A stretch of DNA of 64,000 bases from Rhizobium grahamii. GTDB taxonomy: Bacteria > Pseudomonadota > Alphaproteobacteria > Rhizobiales > Rhizobiaceae. Made by a program: the position numbers and the translations under genes. Below the pieces are notes generated by a model. The model searched no databases. It worked only from the letters and a program-made list of their open reading frames with translations, and had not been told where the DNA came from. Positions within the stretch are counted from its first letter, which is position 1, and each line of letters begins with the position of its first letter. This document shows positions 35,275 to 44,989 of the stretch, piece after piece. The stretch is from positions 992,001 through 1,056,000 of the forward strand of contig NZ_CP043498.1 of the NCBI RefSeq assembly GCF_009498215.1, read 5' to 3'.

Positions 35275-35781
35275 TTGATCCATATTCGCAATGCTCGTGA
35301 CGATGAAGCGGAGCTTTTGAGCGAGATCGGTGTAAGGGCCTGGCAGAAGGCGATGACGTCGATCGGCGAAGCGGATGCCATGCTCGATGCTGCCAGGAGT
35401 GCTTTCTTCAATTTCGTTTCGAACAGCTGGATCACGGTTACGGTCATCGAGTGGAACGGACACGCGGCGGGCTGGGCCGCGCGCGAAACGCTCGACGAGA
35501 AGATTTCGGATTTCTGGATCGATCCGTCTTTCATCGGCCATGGCCTCGGAACAGCACTCCTGCAGGAACTTGAAAGAGAGATCGCCGGGCACGGCTTCGA
35601 CACGGCGGCGATGCAGACACACTCCGGGAACACCGAGGCGATCAGCTTCTTCCAGAAACGCGGATACGCCATTCACTGGCTGTCGATCGCTTACAACCCC
35701 AAGCTCGACCGCGATGTGCCATCCGTCGGCCTCTCAAAATCGCTCGTCTCCGCCGACGATGGAACATACGGCTCAGTCTAG
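35275..35781 (+). CDS. GNAT family N-acetyltransferase
   Basis: A 168-residue acetyltransferase. Motif A is FWIDPSFIGHGLGTALLQEL and motif B is THSGNTEAISFFQKRGY. The start is the TTG five bases after GGAGG; a GTG six bases earlier would overlap the ribosome site. It is divergent from the YjhX/TopAI-like gene, and in E. coli the antitoxin of that family is itself a GNAT protein, so a functional pairing is possible but not shown. The 3' end overlaps the convergent DUF1294 gene by four bases. Confidence 0.85.
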   Translation: MIHIRNARDDEAELLSEIGVRAWQKAMTSIGEADAMLDAARSAFFNFVSNSWITVTVIEWNGHAAGWAARETLDEKISDFWIDPSFIGHGLGTALLQELEREIAGHGFDTAAMQTHSGNTEAISFFQKRGYAIHWLSIAYNPKLDRDVPSVGLSKSLVSADDGTYGSV

Positions 35782-36089
35782 TCTAGCAGCGGCAGCTCCA
35801 AAATCATGTATCCGGCCACAGCCGAGAGAAGAATGGCGGAGGTGGCATGAAACACGATGATTGCCTTGAGCAGCGACCGAAACGGTTCCTTTTGCGTCTT
35901 GTGGCGTAGCAGTTTTTGCGCGCAAACGGCGCCCAGGCTGCCGCCGATCAGCGCCAGCGTCAGCAGCGTCCTCTCGCTGATCCGCCTCCGGCGGTTGCGC
36001 GCGGCCTGCTTGTCCAGAAAATAGACCAGGAAGGCGAGGGCGTTCAGCGCGAGGAAGAGTGCAAGGATTGTCAGAATATGCGTTGCCAT
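35778..36089 (-). CDS. DUF1294 family membrane protein
   Basis: A 103-residue protein with an N-terminal membrane segment (ILTILALFLALNALAFLVYF), the characteristic cytoplasmic DKQAARNRRRRISERTLL, then GGSLGAVCAQKLLRHKTQKE and a final membrane segment. This is the DUF1294 pattern. In some bacteria the domain is fused to a cold-shock domain, but it stands alone here. The function is unknown. It is divergent from gatB. Confidence 0.9.
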   Translation of the reverse strand: MATHILTILALFLALNALAFLVYFLDKQAARNRRRRISERTLLTLALIGGSLGAVCAQKLLRHKTQKEPFRSLLKAIIVFHATSAILLSAVAGYMILELPLLD

Positions 36090-36229
36090 GATCGGCTCAG
36101 GCTAATGTCGATGCGTTAACATGCACCAAACCGGCTGCCTTGCTGCGACGCACAGCCGAAAGCCTTGCACCCGCAAGCCATTTCCGTTACCTCACCTGTT
36201 GAATAAGATAGCCTCAAAAGAGCATTTCC

Positions 36230-37731
36230 ATGACCCTTGTCGACGTTCGCACGCCTGATCCGAAACGCTTCATTCCCGGCGCCACTGGCGACTGGGAAGT
36301 CATCATCGGCATGGAAGTCCATGCGCAGGTGCTGTCGAATTCGAAGCTGTTCTCGGGCGCTGCGACCGAATTCGGCAAGCCGCAGAATTCCAACGTTTCG
36401 CTCGTCGATGCGGCCATGCCCGGCATGCTGCCCGTCATCAACGAGGAATGCGTCAGGCAGGCCGTCCGCACGGGTCTTGGTCTGAAGGCGCAGATCAACA
36501 AGCGCTCGCTCTTCGACCGCAAGAACTATTTCTATCCCGACCTGCCGCAGGGCTATCAGATCTCGCAGTTCAAGGATCCGATCGTCGGCGAAGGCAAGAT
36601 CATCATCTCGCTCGGTCCGGATCGTCAGGGCCAGTTCGAGGATATCGAGATCGGCATCGAGCGACTGCATCTGGAGCAGGACGCGGGTAAGTCGCTCCAC
36701 GACCAGCACGCCACCATGTCCTACGTCGACCTCAACCGTTCGGGCGTCGCGCTGATGGAGATCGTCTCCAAGCCTGACATGCGCTCCTCCGACGAAGCCA
36801 AGGCCTATATGACGAAGCTGCGCGCGATCGTGCGCTACCTCGGCACCTGCGACGGCAATATGGACGAAGGCTCCATGCGCGCCGACGTCAACGTCTCCGT
36901 CCGTCGTCCGGGCACCGAATTCGGCACGCGCTGCGAGATCAAGAACGTCAACTCCATCCGTTTTATCGGTCAGGCGATCGAATACGAAGCCCGCCGCCAG
37001 ATCGGCATTCTGGAAGACGGCGGCGCGATCGAACAGGAAACCCGTCTCTTCGACCCGAACAAGGGCGAGACGCGTTCGATGCGCTCCAAGGAAGATGCAC
37101 ACGACTACCGCTACTTCCCGGATCCGGATCTCCTGCCGCTCGAGTTCGACGATGCCTTCGTCAAGGCGCTCGAAGCCGATCTGCCAGAGTTACCTGACGA
37201 CAAGAAGGAGCGCTTCGTGCGCGAGCTTGGTCTGTCGATCTACGACGCTTCCGTTCTGGTCTCGGAAAAGGCGATTGCCGACTATTTCGAAGCCGTTGCC
37301 GAAGGCCGCGATGGCAAGGCTGCCGCCAACTGGGTCATCAACGACCTGCTCGGCGCCCTGAACCGCATCGGCAAGAGCATCGAGGAAACTCCCGTTTCGC
37401 CGGCTCAGCTGGGCGCGATCATTGACCTGATCAAGGGGAGACTATCTCCGGAAAGATCGCAAAGGACGTGTTCGAAATCGTGCTGAACGAGGGCGGTGAT
37501 CCTGCCGAGATCGTCGAAGCGCGCGGCATGAAGCAGGTGACCGATACAGGCGCGATCGAGAAGGCTGTCGACGAAATCATCGCTGCCAACCCGGATCAGG
37601 TCGCCAAGGTCCAGGCCAAGCCGACACTCGCCGGCTGGTTCGTCGGCCAGGTGATGAAGGCGACCGGCGGCAAGGCGAACCCGCAGGCCGTTCAGGCTCT
37701 CGTCAAGGCGAAACTCGGCATCGAGGAGTAA
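36230..37731 (+). CDS. gatB: Glutamyl/aspartyl-tRNA amidotransferase subunit B, frameshifted in this sequence
   Basis: Kinase and transamidase subunit of GatCAB. The N-terminal core is intact ([49 protein letters not shown]). After codon 403 the frame is lost at a G run (37435-37438): it reads [18 protein letters not shown] and stops at 37486. Reading one base back restores [20 protein letters not shown] and the C-terminal YqeY-like domain to 37731, giving exactly 500 residues, the normal length. One missing G is the simplest explanation, either a sequencing error or a recent mutation. A slip on GGG is also possible since tRNA-Gly can re-pair. Rhizobia lack GlnRS, so total loss would be lethal. 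Confidence 0.93.
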
Positions 37732-37735
37732 GGCC

Positions 37736-38239
37736 GTGTATTTCGTGCGCACCGCCAGCGAGCGCGATCTTGGCAAGATCCGCATCCTGCTCGATGAAGG
37801 GTTCCGTGCGACTTACGCTGGTCTCTACGGTGAAGCCAAGGTGAGCGAGCTGATCGAACACCTGTTTTCGCCGGCAGCACTTCAGACAAGACTCGCGAAG
37901 AAGAACGCCGAGTTCCTGGTTGCGGACAACGGCAAAGACATCGGCGGCATCGGGTATGCCGCCATGTCGGATGAAATGACGAAGACCGTCATGCTTCATC
38001 TGCTCTATGTCCGGCAGCCGCTACATCGCCAGGGCATCGGGCGCGAGATCTTCGCCGAGCTGGAAACCTGCTTTCCCGACGCCGAGATCATGCGCCTCGA
38101 GGTCGAGCCGAGAAACACGACCGCGATCGCCTTCTATCATGCCCACGGCTTCGAGGATGTCGGGCGCAATGAGAACGACGGTCCCGGGCAATCCGGCATA
38201 CCGACGCTGATCCTCGAAAAAGCTCTCGAACAGCATTAG
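37736..38239 (+). CDS. GNAT family N-acetyltransferase
   Basis: A 167-residue acetyltransferase with motif A LYVRQPLHRQGIGREIFAEL and motif B VEPRNTTAIAFYHAHGFED. It starts at GTG preceded by GAGGAG that lies over the gatB stop, so its translation is probably coupled to gatB. A third GNAT gene follows in the same direction after 14 bases. The substrate is unknown. Confidence 0.87.
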   Translation: MYFVRTASERDLGKIRILLDEGFRATYAGLYGEAKVSELIEHLFSPAALQTRLAKKNAEFLVADNGKDIGGIGYAAMSDEMTKTVMLHLLYVRQPLHRQGIGREIFAELETCFPDAEIMRLEVEPRNTTAIAFYHAHGFEDVGRNENDGPGQSGIPTLILEKALEQH

Positions 38240-38253
38240 GTCGCAACTCCCGC

Positions 38254-38715
38254 ATGAACGAGATCACCATTCGCGAGGCGCGCAGTGCCGACGTCGCCGC
38301 GCTTGTCGCCATCTTTGCTGCTGATGAACTCGGCGGTCATGGCGACACGACGGCCCCAGAGGTTTTCGGCGAGTATCTGAGGGCTTTTGAGCGAATTGCG
38401 ACGTCGCGGGACCAGACGCTCTATGTTGCTGAACGCGAAGGCCAGGTTGTCGGCACGTTCCAGACAATGATCGTGACGGCGCTCGTCGGCCGAGGCTCAT
38501 CATCGATGATTATCGAGGCAGTGCAGACACGCGGCGACATGCGGGGGCAGGGCATCGGTGCCCGAATGATCGAGTTTGCCATCGCGGAGGCAAAAGGTCG
38601 CGGTCTGCGCCTCGTTCAATTGACCTCGAATGCCAGCCGTAGCGATGCGCGCCGTTTCTACGAACGGCTCGGCTTCAAGCAATCGCATCTCGGCTTCAAG
38701 ATGGCCCTGAAATGA
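38254..38715 (+). CDS. GNAT family N-acetyltransferase
   Basis: A 153-residue acetyltransferase with IIEAVQTRGDMRGQGIGARM as motif A and LTSNASRSDARRFYERLGF as motif B; the ending HLGFKMALK is common in this subgroup. It follows the preceding GNAT gene closely and both probably ride on the gatB transcript. The substrate is unknown. Confidence 0.88.
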   Translation: MNEITIREARSADVAALVAIFAADELGGHGDTTAPEVFGEYLRAFERIATSRDQTLYVAEREGQVVGTFQTMIVTALVGRGSSSMIIEAVQTRGDMRGQGIGARMIEFAIAEAKGRGLRLVQLTSNASRSDARRFYERLGFKQSHLGFKMALK

Positions 38716-38819
38716 GCCTGTGTTGCTTTGGAATCACTGGACAATGCGTCTCGCTGGCGGCATAAGCGAGGGATCGAATTCTGGTCCCGCTCGCCATCCG
38801 GCAAGCTCAAGGAAAAGAC

Positions 38820-39218
38820 ATGAAGAATCTACTCGTGCAAATCTTCACCTGGTGGAACGGTCAGACGATCGGTACGCGTTTCGCGACCTGGCGTTTTGGC
38901 AAGCGCGTCGGTGAAGACGAATTGGGTAACGTTTACTACGAAGGCGGCATGTCCTCTTACGGCCTTCCGCGGCGTTGGGTGATCTACAAGGGCTATGCCG
39001 AAGCCTCGGCAATTCCTCCGGGCTGGCATGGCTGGATGCATCACCGCACCAACGTTCCTCCGACGAAGGAAAACTACGTCGCCAAGGAATGGCAGAAGCC
39101 GCACCGCGCCAACCCGACCGGTTCGCCGCAGGCTTACCGTCCTCCAGGCTCGCTGGTTGTTCCTGGCGAGCGCCCGCGCGTTACCGGCGACTACGACGCC
39201 TGGACGCCGGGCAACTAA
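38820..39218 (+). CDS. NADH:ubiquinone oxidoreductase subunit NDUFA12 homologue
   Basis: A 132-residue accessory subunit of respiratory complex I, an alphaproteobacterial trait shared with mitochondria. Family features are visible: WWNGQTIGTRFATWRFGKRV, DELGNVYYEGG, RRWVIYKGYAEASAIPPGWH and the WMHHRTNVPPT segment. The other complex I genes are not in this window. It is followed by the DUF2155 gene, a common rhizobial order. Confidence 0.94.
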   Translation: MKNLLVQIFTWWNGQTIGTRFATWRFGKRVGEDELGNVYYEGGMSSYGLPRRWVIYKGYAEASAIPPGWHGWMHHRTNVPPTKENYVAKEWQKPHRANPTGSPQAYRPPGSLVVPGERPRVTGDYDAWTPGN

Positions 39219-39322
39219 GCAGGGCCACTGACCCGGCTTTTGGCCACAATTGACCATTACCCGCAGAATGGCCGCAGCAATTGCGGCCTTCGATTTTTAA
39301 GATGCTGTGGAGACGGGCAGAT

Positions 39323-39748
39323 ATGAAGCTTTTCACGCGGAACCAGCTCCTGCGTGCCGCCGGGCTCTCACTGGCGCTCGGCCTTCTGCCACAAGTCGCC
39401 TCTGCTGCCCGCATCGAGAACTCCGTTGCCGTTTTCTCCGGTCTCGACAAGATCACCGGCCGCATCACGACCTTCGACGTCTATGTTAACGAGACCGTGC
39501 AGTTCGGCGCGCTGCAGGTGACGCCGAAGGCCTGCTATTCGCGTGACCAGGCTGAAGCGCAGAAAATCGATGGTTTCGTGGAAGTCGACGAGATCACCCT
39601 CGACCGCAAGATCCGCCGCATCTTCACGGGCTGGATGTTTGCCGATAGCCCCGGCCTCAACGCCGTCGAGCATCCGATCTATGACGTGTGGCTGAAGGAC
39701 TGCAAGCAGAATTCGGACGTTCCTGCGCCCGACAAGGCCGCCAAGTAA
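39323..39748 (+). CDS. DUF2155 domain-containing secreted protein
   Basis: A 141-residue protein with a signal peptide (about residues 1-28) and the DUF2155 core: FSGLDKITGRITTFDVYVNE, FGALQVTPKACYSRD, and the late WMFADSPGLNAVEHPIYDVW then LKDCK. It is probably periplasmic; the two cysteines fit a disulfide. The function is unknown. An upstream in-frame ATG seven codons earlier is possible but would lengthen the signal peptide's N-region. It is convergent with aat, three bases apart. Confidence 0.9.
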   Translation: MKLFTRNQLLRAAGLSLALGLLPQVASAARIENSVAVFSGLDKITGRITTFDVYVNETVQFGALQVTPKACYSRDQAEAQKIDGFVEVDEITLDRKIRRIFTGWMFADSPGLNAVEHPIYDVWLKDCKQNSDVPAPDKAAK

Positions 39749-39751
39749 ATC

Positions 39752-40366
39752 TCAGAATTCAAGGTTCGGCGATTCCATCGCCGCCGCGAGTATGTGCGCG
39801 TATTCATCCTTCGGAACGTCGATCGCTCCGAACGTCTTCAGGTGCTCGGTCGTGAATTGCGTATCGAGCAGGGTAAAGCCCTTGGCGCGCAGCCGTTCCA
39901 CGAGATGAACGAGACAGATTTTCGAAGCGTCGGTGCGTCGCGAGAACATGCTCTCGCCGAAGAATGCCGAACCCAGCGAAACGCCGTATAGCCCGCCCAC
40001 AAGCTGGTCGCCGTCCCAGGCCTCTACGGTATGGGCGTGCCCGATCCGGTGCAGCGTCGAATAGAGAGACCTGATGGTCTGGTTGATCCAGGTGCTCGGC
40101 CGGTCGCCTGTCTCTGCCGCGCAGGCCGAGATGACAGCCTCGAAATCATAGTTGAAACGAATATCGAACGGCTTGCGTCGGATCGTCTTGGCGAGGCTTT
40201 TGGAAATGTGAAAATCGTCGAGCGGCAGGACGCCGCGAAGATCGGGCTCGACCCAGAAGATTTCCGGGTCGTCGGCCGATTCAGCCATCGGAAAGAGACC
40301 GATGGAGTAGGCGCGCAGGAGGATTTCCGGTGTTATGCCTGGAGACTTCCTGCGCGACCCTGCCAT
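39752..40366 (-). CDS. aat: Leucyl/phenylalanyl-tRNA--protein transferase
   Basis: Adds Leu or Phe to proteins with basic N-termini, marking them for ClpAP (N-end rule). The 204-residue protein matches throughout: [53 protein letters not shown] and [18 protein letters not shown]. It starts six bases after the accC stop and so belongs to the accB-accC-aat transcript. Confidence 0.96.
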   Translation of the reverse strand: MAGSRRKSPGITPEILLRAYSIGLFPMAESADDPEIFWVEPDLRGVLPLDDFHISKSLAKTIRRKPFDIRFNYDFEAVISACAAETGDRPSTWINQTIRSLYSTLHRIGHAHTVEAWDGDQLVGGLYGVSLGSAFFGESMFSRRTDASKICLVHLVERLRAKGFTLLDTQFTTEHLKTFGAIDVPKDEYAHILAAAMESPNLEF

Positions 40367-40372
40367 TCTCTG

Positions 40373-41719
40373 TTACGCCGATTTGTTGGCCAGATAGTTT
40401 TCCAGCCAGTGGATGTCGTAGTCGCCGTTGGCGATGTCCTGATTGTCAACCAGATCCTGGAACAGCGGAAGCGTCGTCTTGATGCCGTCGACGACAAATT
40501 CGTCGAGCGCGCGGCGCAGACGCATCATGCATTCGACGCGCGTGCGGCCGAAGACGATGAGCTTGCCGATGAGGCTGTCGTAGTAGGGCGGGATCTTGTA
40601 GCCTTGGTAAGCACCGCTGTCGACGCGAACGCCAAGACCACCCGGCGCATGGAAGTGCGTGATCGTGCCTGGCGACGGCACGAAGGTTCGCGCGTCTTCG
40701 GCGTTGATACGGCACTCGATGGCGTGACCGTGGAAGTTGATCTCTTCCTGCTGGACGGAAAGCCCGCCGCCGGACGCGACCCGGATCTGCTCGTGAACGA
40801 GGTCGATGCCAGTAATCGCTTCGGTGATCGGGTGTTCAACTTGCAGACGGGTGTTCATTTCGATGAAATAGAACTCGCCGTTCTCGTACAGGAACTCGAT
40901 CGTGCCGGCGCCGCGGTACTTCAGCTTCTTCATGGCATCGGCGCAAACCTGGCCAATCCGCATGCGCTGTTCGACGTTGAGGGCAGGGGAATTCGCTTCT
41001 TCCCAGACCTTCTGGTGGCGGCGCTGCAAGGAGCAGTCGCGTTCGCCGAGATGGATCGCATTGCCTTCGCCGTCACCGAACACCTGGATTTCGATATGAC
41101 GTGGCTTGCCGAGGTACTTTTCCATGTAGACGGCTTCGTTGCCGAAGGCAGCAGCCGCTTCGGTGCGGGCCGTCGACCAGGCTTCGATCAGGTCCTCTTC
41201 GGACTTGGCGACCTTCATGCCGCGACCGCCGCCGCCGGCCGTTGCCTTGATTAGCACCGGATAGCCGATTTCAGCAGCCGTCCGCCGCGCATCTTCCTCG
41301 GTCTTCACCTCGCCGTCCGAACCCGGAACGACAGGGATGCCGAGTTCCTGAGCGGTGGTCTTGGCGGTGATCTTGTCGCCCATGAGGCGGATATGTTCCG
41401 CCGTCGGGCCGATGAAGGTGATGCCGTGCGCTTCCAGGATTTCCGCAAACTTGGCGTTTTCCGACAGGAAGCCGTAGCCCGGATGCACAGCGTCGGCGCC
41501 GGTGATTTCGCAGGCGGCAACGATCTGGTGGATGTTCAGATAGCTGTCGCGCGAAGGCGGAGGACCGATGCAGACGCTTTCGTCGGCGAGGCGCACATGC
41601 ATGGCGTCGGCATCGGCGGTCGAGTGAACCACGACGCAGGGAATGCCGAGCTCTTTACATGCACGCAGCACGCGAAGCGCGATTTCCCCGCGGTTGGCGA
41701 TGAGGATTTTCGAGACCAT
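40373..41719 (-). CDS. accC: Acetyl-CoA carboxylase, biotin carboxylase subunit
   Basis: ATP-dependent carboxylation of biotin on BCCP, the first half-reaction of malonyl-CoA synthesis. The 448-residue ATP-grasp enzyme has [19 protein letters not shown], the glycine-rich [28 protein letters not shown] and [16 protein letters not shown]. It lies 10 bases after accB and before aat. Confidence 0.97.
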   Translation of the reverse strand: MVSKILIANRGEIALRVLRACKELGIPCVVVHSTADADAMHVRLADESVCIGPPPSRDSYLNIHQIVAACEITGADAVHPGYGFLSENAKFAEILEAHGITFIGPTAEHIRLMGDKITAKTTAQELGIPVVPGSDGEVKTEEDARRTAAEIGYPVLIKATAGGGGRGMKVAKSEEDLIEAWSTARTEAAAAFGNEAVYMEKYLGKPRHIEIQVFGDGEGNAIHLGERDCSLQRRHQKVWEEANSPALNVEQRMRIGQVCADAMKKLKYRGAGTIEFLYENGEFYFIEMNTRLQVEHPITEAITGIDLVHEQIRVASGGGLSVQQEEINFHGHAIECRINAEDARTFVPSPGTITHFHAPGGLGVRVDSGAYQGYKIPPYYDSLIGKLIVFGRTRVECMMRLRRALDEFVVDGIKTTLPLFQDLVDNQDIANGDYDIHWLENYLANKSA

Positions 41720-41729
41720 GACGCCCGCC

Positions 41730-42203
41730 TTATTCGATGACGACGAGGGCTTGGCCGTATTCGACGGGGCTTCCGTCCTCGACGAGGATTTCGGTGACCT
41801 TGCCGGACTTCGGCGAAGGAATCTGGTTCATGGTCTTCATCGCTTCGATGATGAGCAGCGTCTGGCCTTCCTTCACGGTCGCGCCGACTTCGATGAAGGC
41901 GCGTGCGCCCGGAGCCGGAGCCATATAGGCGGTGCCGACCATCGGAGCGCTGACGGTGTTGGCAGGGTTGCGTGCCGCCGCTGCCGGAGCCGCGGGGGCC
42001 GCCGCCGCGGCAGCTACAGCCGGAGCCGCAGCGTATGCGGGCGCAGCCATCGGAGCCTGGATGTACTGGGTGTTGCCGGCGCGTGAAACGCGGATACGCA
42101 GATCTTCCTGCTCGACTTCGATCTCCGTGAGATCAGTGTCGTTGAGGATGTTCGCGAGATCGCGGATCAGCGCCTGGTCGATACCGTTTTTCTTCTCAGC
42201 CAT
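41730..42203 (-). CDS. accB: Acetyl-CoA carboxylase biotin carboxyl carrier protein
   Basis: The 157-residue carrier has an N-terminal helical region, an Ala/Pro-rich flexible linker (about residues 50-80) and the C-terminal biotinyl domain with the modified lysine in [11 protein letters not shown]. The usual second methionine of EAMKMMN is Thr here, which is seen in other members. It is followed closely by accC and preceded by aroQ with a 22-base gap. Confidence 0.96.
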   Translation of the reverse strand: MAEKKNGIDQALIRDLANILNDTDLTEIEVEQEDLRIRVSRAGNTQYIQAPMAAPAYAAAPAVAAAAAAPAAPAAAARNPANTVSAPMVGTAYMAPAPGARAFIEVGATVKEGQTLLIIEAMKTMNQIPSPKSGKVTEILVEDGSPVEYGQALVVIE

Positions 42204-42225
42204 GAGTGTTTGCCCTGTCTTCTTT

Positions 42226-42663
42226 TTATGCCGTAAGGTTCTTCAGCGCCTGCAGCGCCAGAATATAGCTGTAAGGCCCGAAGCCGCAGATGACGCCTTT
42301 CACTGCTGGCGCAATCATTGACTTGTGGCGGAATTCTTCCCGCGCGTGGACGTTGGAAATATGGAGCTCTATCACCGGAATGGAAATAGCGCGAATTGCA
42401 TCGTGAAGCGCGACCGACGTATGGGTGTAGGCGCCGGCATTGATCGCAACGCCGACCGCCTTGTCGTTCGCCTCATGAAACCAGTCGACGAGCGTGCCTT
42501 CGTGGTTGCTCTGGCGAAAGTCGATGTCGAAACCGAGTTCGCGCCCTGCCACCTTGCAGTCTGCCTCGATGTCCTGAAGCGACTTGCCACCATAGATGCC
42601 GGGCTCTCTTTTGCCGAGCATGTTCAGGTTGGGCCCGTTCAGGACGAATATCGTTTGCGTCAT
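42226..42663 (-). CDS. aroQ: 3-dehydroquinate dehydratase, type II
   Basis: Shikimate-pathway enzyme that dehydrates 3-dehydroquinate. The 145-residue protein has [18 protein letters not shown] (catalytic Tyr), [13 protein letters not shown] (substrate site with His) and [17 protein letters not shown]. The ATG is chosen over an in-frame TTG four codons upstream. It heads the aroQ-accB-accC-aat run; a similar order occurs widely in alphaproteobacteria. Confidence 0.97.
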   Translation of the reverse strand: MTQTIFVLNGPNLNMLGKREPGIYGGKSLQDIEADCKVAGRELGFDIDFRQSNHEGTLVDWFHEANDKAVGVAINAGAYTHTSVALHDAIRAISIPVIELHISNVHAREEFRHKSMIAPAVKGVICGFGPYSYILALQALKNLTA

Positions 42664-42807
42664 CGAATGTTCCAATAGATGCGAGACGGCAACCTATAGA
42701 CTCCCAGCGGAGCTAATGAAAGCCCTTTGGAAAGCGCAGTCCGAATCGCGCCATATTTGTCCACATGGCTGAAACACTTCGATTTTGGCGATTTGATGAG
42801 CTCCTGA

Positions 42808-43566
42808 TCAGCAGCTTGTCTTGCCGCAGGTGCGCATGTTCTTGACCTTGGTCTCAAGGTCGTCGAAGCCGACAGCGCCCTGAACCAGCTCGTTGCCGAT
42901 CACATAGGACGGCGTACCGGTGATGCCGAGGCTCTGGGCGAGCTGATAGGTTTCCTGGACGGATTGGTCGCTGGTGCTCTTCGCCATTTCAGCGCGGATC
43001 TGCTTCTCGCTGACGCCGAGCGACTGCGCGACATCTATCGCGGTCGATTCATCGGCACGCCCATCGCTGCCAAGCAGGGCAATGTGAAACTGGCTGTACT
43101 TCTCAGGCGCAAGCTTTCTGAACGCGTCGGACACCTTGTGCGCAGCCACAGACTCCGGCCCGAGGATCGGGAGTTCCTTGAGAACGAAGCGAACGTTCTT
43201 GTCCTTCTGCAGCATGGTCTGCATGTCTGACAGTGCGTGTCGGCAGTAGCCGCAATTGTAGTCGAAGAACTCGACGATCGTGACGTCGCCCTTCGGATTG
43301 CCGAGCGCCATGTCGTATTTCGCGTCGAAAATCTCTGTCTTGTTGTCCGAGATTGCAGCATTGGCCTTTACGAGCCGGGCCTGCTCCTGCTTCTTCTGCA
43401 GGGCGTCCTGGACATCGAGCATGATCTCGGGATTTTCGATCAGATACTGCTTGATGAACTCGCCGAATTCCTTCTTCTGCGCGTCATCGAGTGCTGCCGC
43501 CGGATAAGCCGTCGCAACGGAGGCAGTGAGCGCCAGAGCGGTGAAGATTTTTCGAAGCGTGGCCAT
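42808..43566 (-). CDS. DsbA-family periplasmic thiol oxidoreductase
   Basis: A 252-residue exported protein with a signal peptide (to about residue 25), an N-terminal helical stretch of the Com1/BdbD type (FGEFIKQYLIENPEIMLDVQ) and a DsbA-like thioredoxin domain. The active site is CGYC (Cys105, Cys108) and the cis-proline loop is TGTPSYVIG. Two extra cysteines sit at the very C-terminus (RTCGKTSC). It probably forms or rearranges disulfides in the periplasm. It is divergent from the aminotransferase gene. Confidence 0.93.
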   Translation of the reverse strand: MATLRKIFTALALTASVATAYPAAALDDAQKKEFGEFIKQYLIENPEIMLDVQDALQKKQEQARLVKANAAISDNKTEIFDAKYDMALGNPKGDVTIVEFFDYNCGYCRHALSDMQTMLQKDKNVRFVLKELPILGPESVAAHKVSDAFRKLAPEKYSQFHIALLGSDGRADESTAIDVAQSLGVSEKQIRAEMAKSTSDQSVQETYQLAQSLGITGTPSYVIGNELVQGAVGFDDLETKVKNMRTCGKTSC

Positions 43567-43777
43567 TATATCCTCGTCATCAGCAATTTTTGTGCGTCGA
43601 TTCAGGCGATGAATACACTGCCCTTGTTAACGGCGTCAGGTGATTTCCGCCAAACTACGGTGCGTCCCGCCGTCTTCAAACAAGAATTTTCGCATCCGCC
43701 ATTCAATCGCGGGATTGTGATGATCCGATTATTGCGGCAATTGTCTGGCCGCAAGGCAAAGTTAGAGAGAAGCGATC

Positions 43778-44935
43778 TTGTTTTCCATTTCAAAGCGCAG
43801 CGAAGTCGAGCCCTTTCACGCGATGGACGTTCTGGCCGAAGCGACGAAGCGGCGGGCGAGCGGTCATCCGGTCATCTCGATGGCGGTTGGCCAGCCATCC
43901 CATCCGGCGCCGAACGCCGCGTTGGAAGCAGCTCAGGCAGCACTTGTCGAAGGCAGGATCGGCTATACGGATGCGCTCGGAACCACAAAGCTGAAGCATG
44001 CTCTCGCCGGGCACTATCGCGATCGTCACGGGCTGACGATCAATACCGCCCGCATCGCGATAACCACCGGCTCTTCCGCTGGCTTCAATCTGGCCTTCCT
44101 CTCGCTCTTCGATGCCGGCGATGCGGTTGCGATTGCCCGGCCGGGCTATCCTGCCTATCGCAATATCCTCGGTGCGCTTGGCCTGAAGGTTATCGAAGTG
44201 CCTGTGACGGCCGAGACGCACTTCACGCTGACGCCCGAGAGCCTAGAGGCCGCGCAAGCCGCCAACAACGTTAGGCTGAAGGGCGTCCTGCTGGCGAGCC
44301 CCGCCAATCCGACCGGCACGGTGACCGGGCGCGAGGGACTGAAGGCTCTGGCCGACTACTGCGCCGCCAACTCGATCGCCTTCATTTCCGACGAGATCTA
44401 CCACGGGCTGACGTTTGTCGGAGAGGAGACGAGCGCGCTGGAACTGACGGACGAGGCGATCGTCATCAATTCCTTCTCCAAGTATTATTGCATGACTGGC
44501 TGGCGGATCGGCTGGATGGTGCTTCCGGAAAGGCTCGTTCGCCCGATCGAGCGCGTTGCGCAAAGCCTCTATATCTCTCCGCCCGAACTCTCGCAAATCG
44601 CGGCAACGGCAGCCCTTGGCGCCGGCGAGCAACTCGACGTCTACAAGGCAAGCTACGCTGCCAACCGCGAATTCCTGATGAAGCGCCTGCCGGAGATCGG
44701 TCTCTCGATTGCGTCACCGATGGATGGCGCGTTCTATGCCTACGTCGATGTGACCCGCTTCACCAACGACAGCATGGCTTTCGCCAAGCGGATGTTGGCC
44801 GATATCAACGTCGCAGCGACACCCGGCTTGGATTTCGATCCGCTTGAGGGCCATCGATCGCTGCGGATGTCCTATGCCGGCGCGCAGGTCGAAATCGTCG
44901 AAGCTGTCGAGCGCATCGCTGGCTGGCTGAAATAA
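43778..44935 (+). CDS. Class I/II pyridoxal-phosphate aminotransferase
   Basis: A 385-residue fold-type I aminotransferase. The PLP lysine is Lys235 in NSFSKYYCMTGWRIGW; other motifs are SPANPTGTVTG, ISDEIYHGL and the C-terminal RMSYAG with the carboxylate-binding Arg. The substrate cannot be told; it belongs to the AspC-like family. The start is TTG preceded by an AGAGAGAAG site, and the sequence after it (FSISKRSEVEPFHAMDVL) is typical of the family N-terminus. Confidence 0.92.
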   Translation: MFSISKRSEVEPFHAMDVLAEATKRRASGHPVISMAVGQPSHPAPNAALEAAQAALVEGRIGYTDALGTTKLKHALAGHYRDRHGLTINTARIAITTGSSAGFNLAFLSLFDAGDAVAIARPGYPAYRNILGALGLKVIEVPVTAETHFTLTPESLEAAQAANNVRLKGVLLASPANPTGTVTGREGLKALADYCAANSIAFISDEIYHGLTFVGEETSALELTDEAIVINSFSKYYCMTGWRIGWMVLPERLVRPIERVAQSLYISPPELSQIAATAALGAGEQLDVYKASYAANREFLMKRLPEIGLSIASPMDGAFYAYVDVTRFTNDSMAFAKRMLADINVAATPGLDFDPLEGHRSLRMSYAGAQVEIVEAVERIAGWLK

Positions 44936-44989
44936 GTCACCGAAAGGTGACCCATCGAAATTCTGCAGTATGCGACTGTGTCGCCGGGC

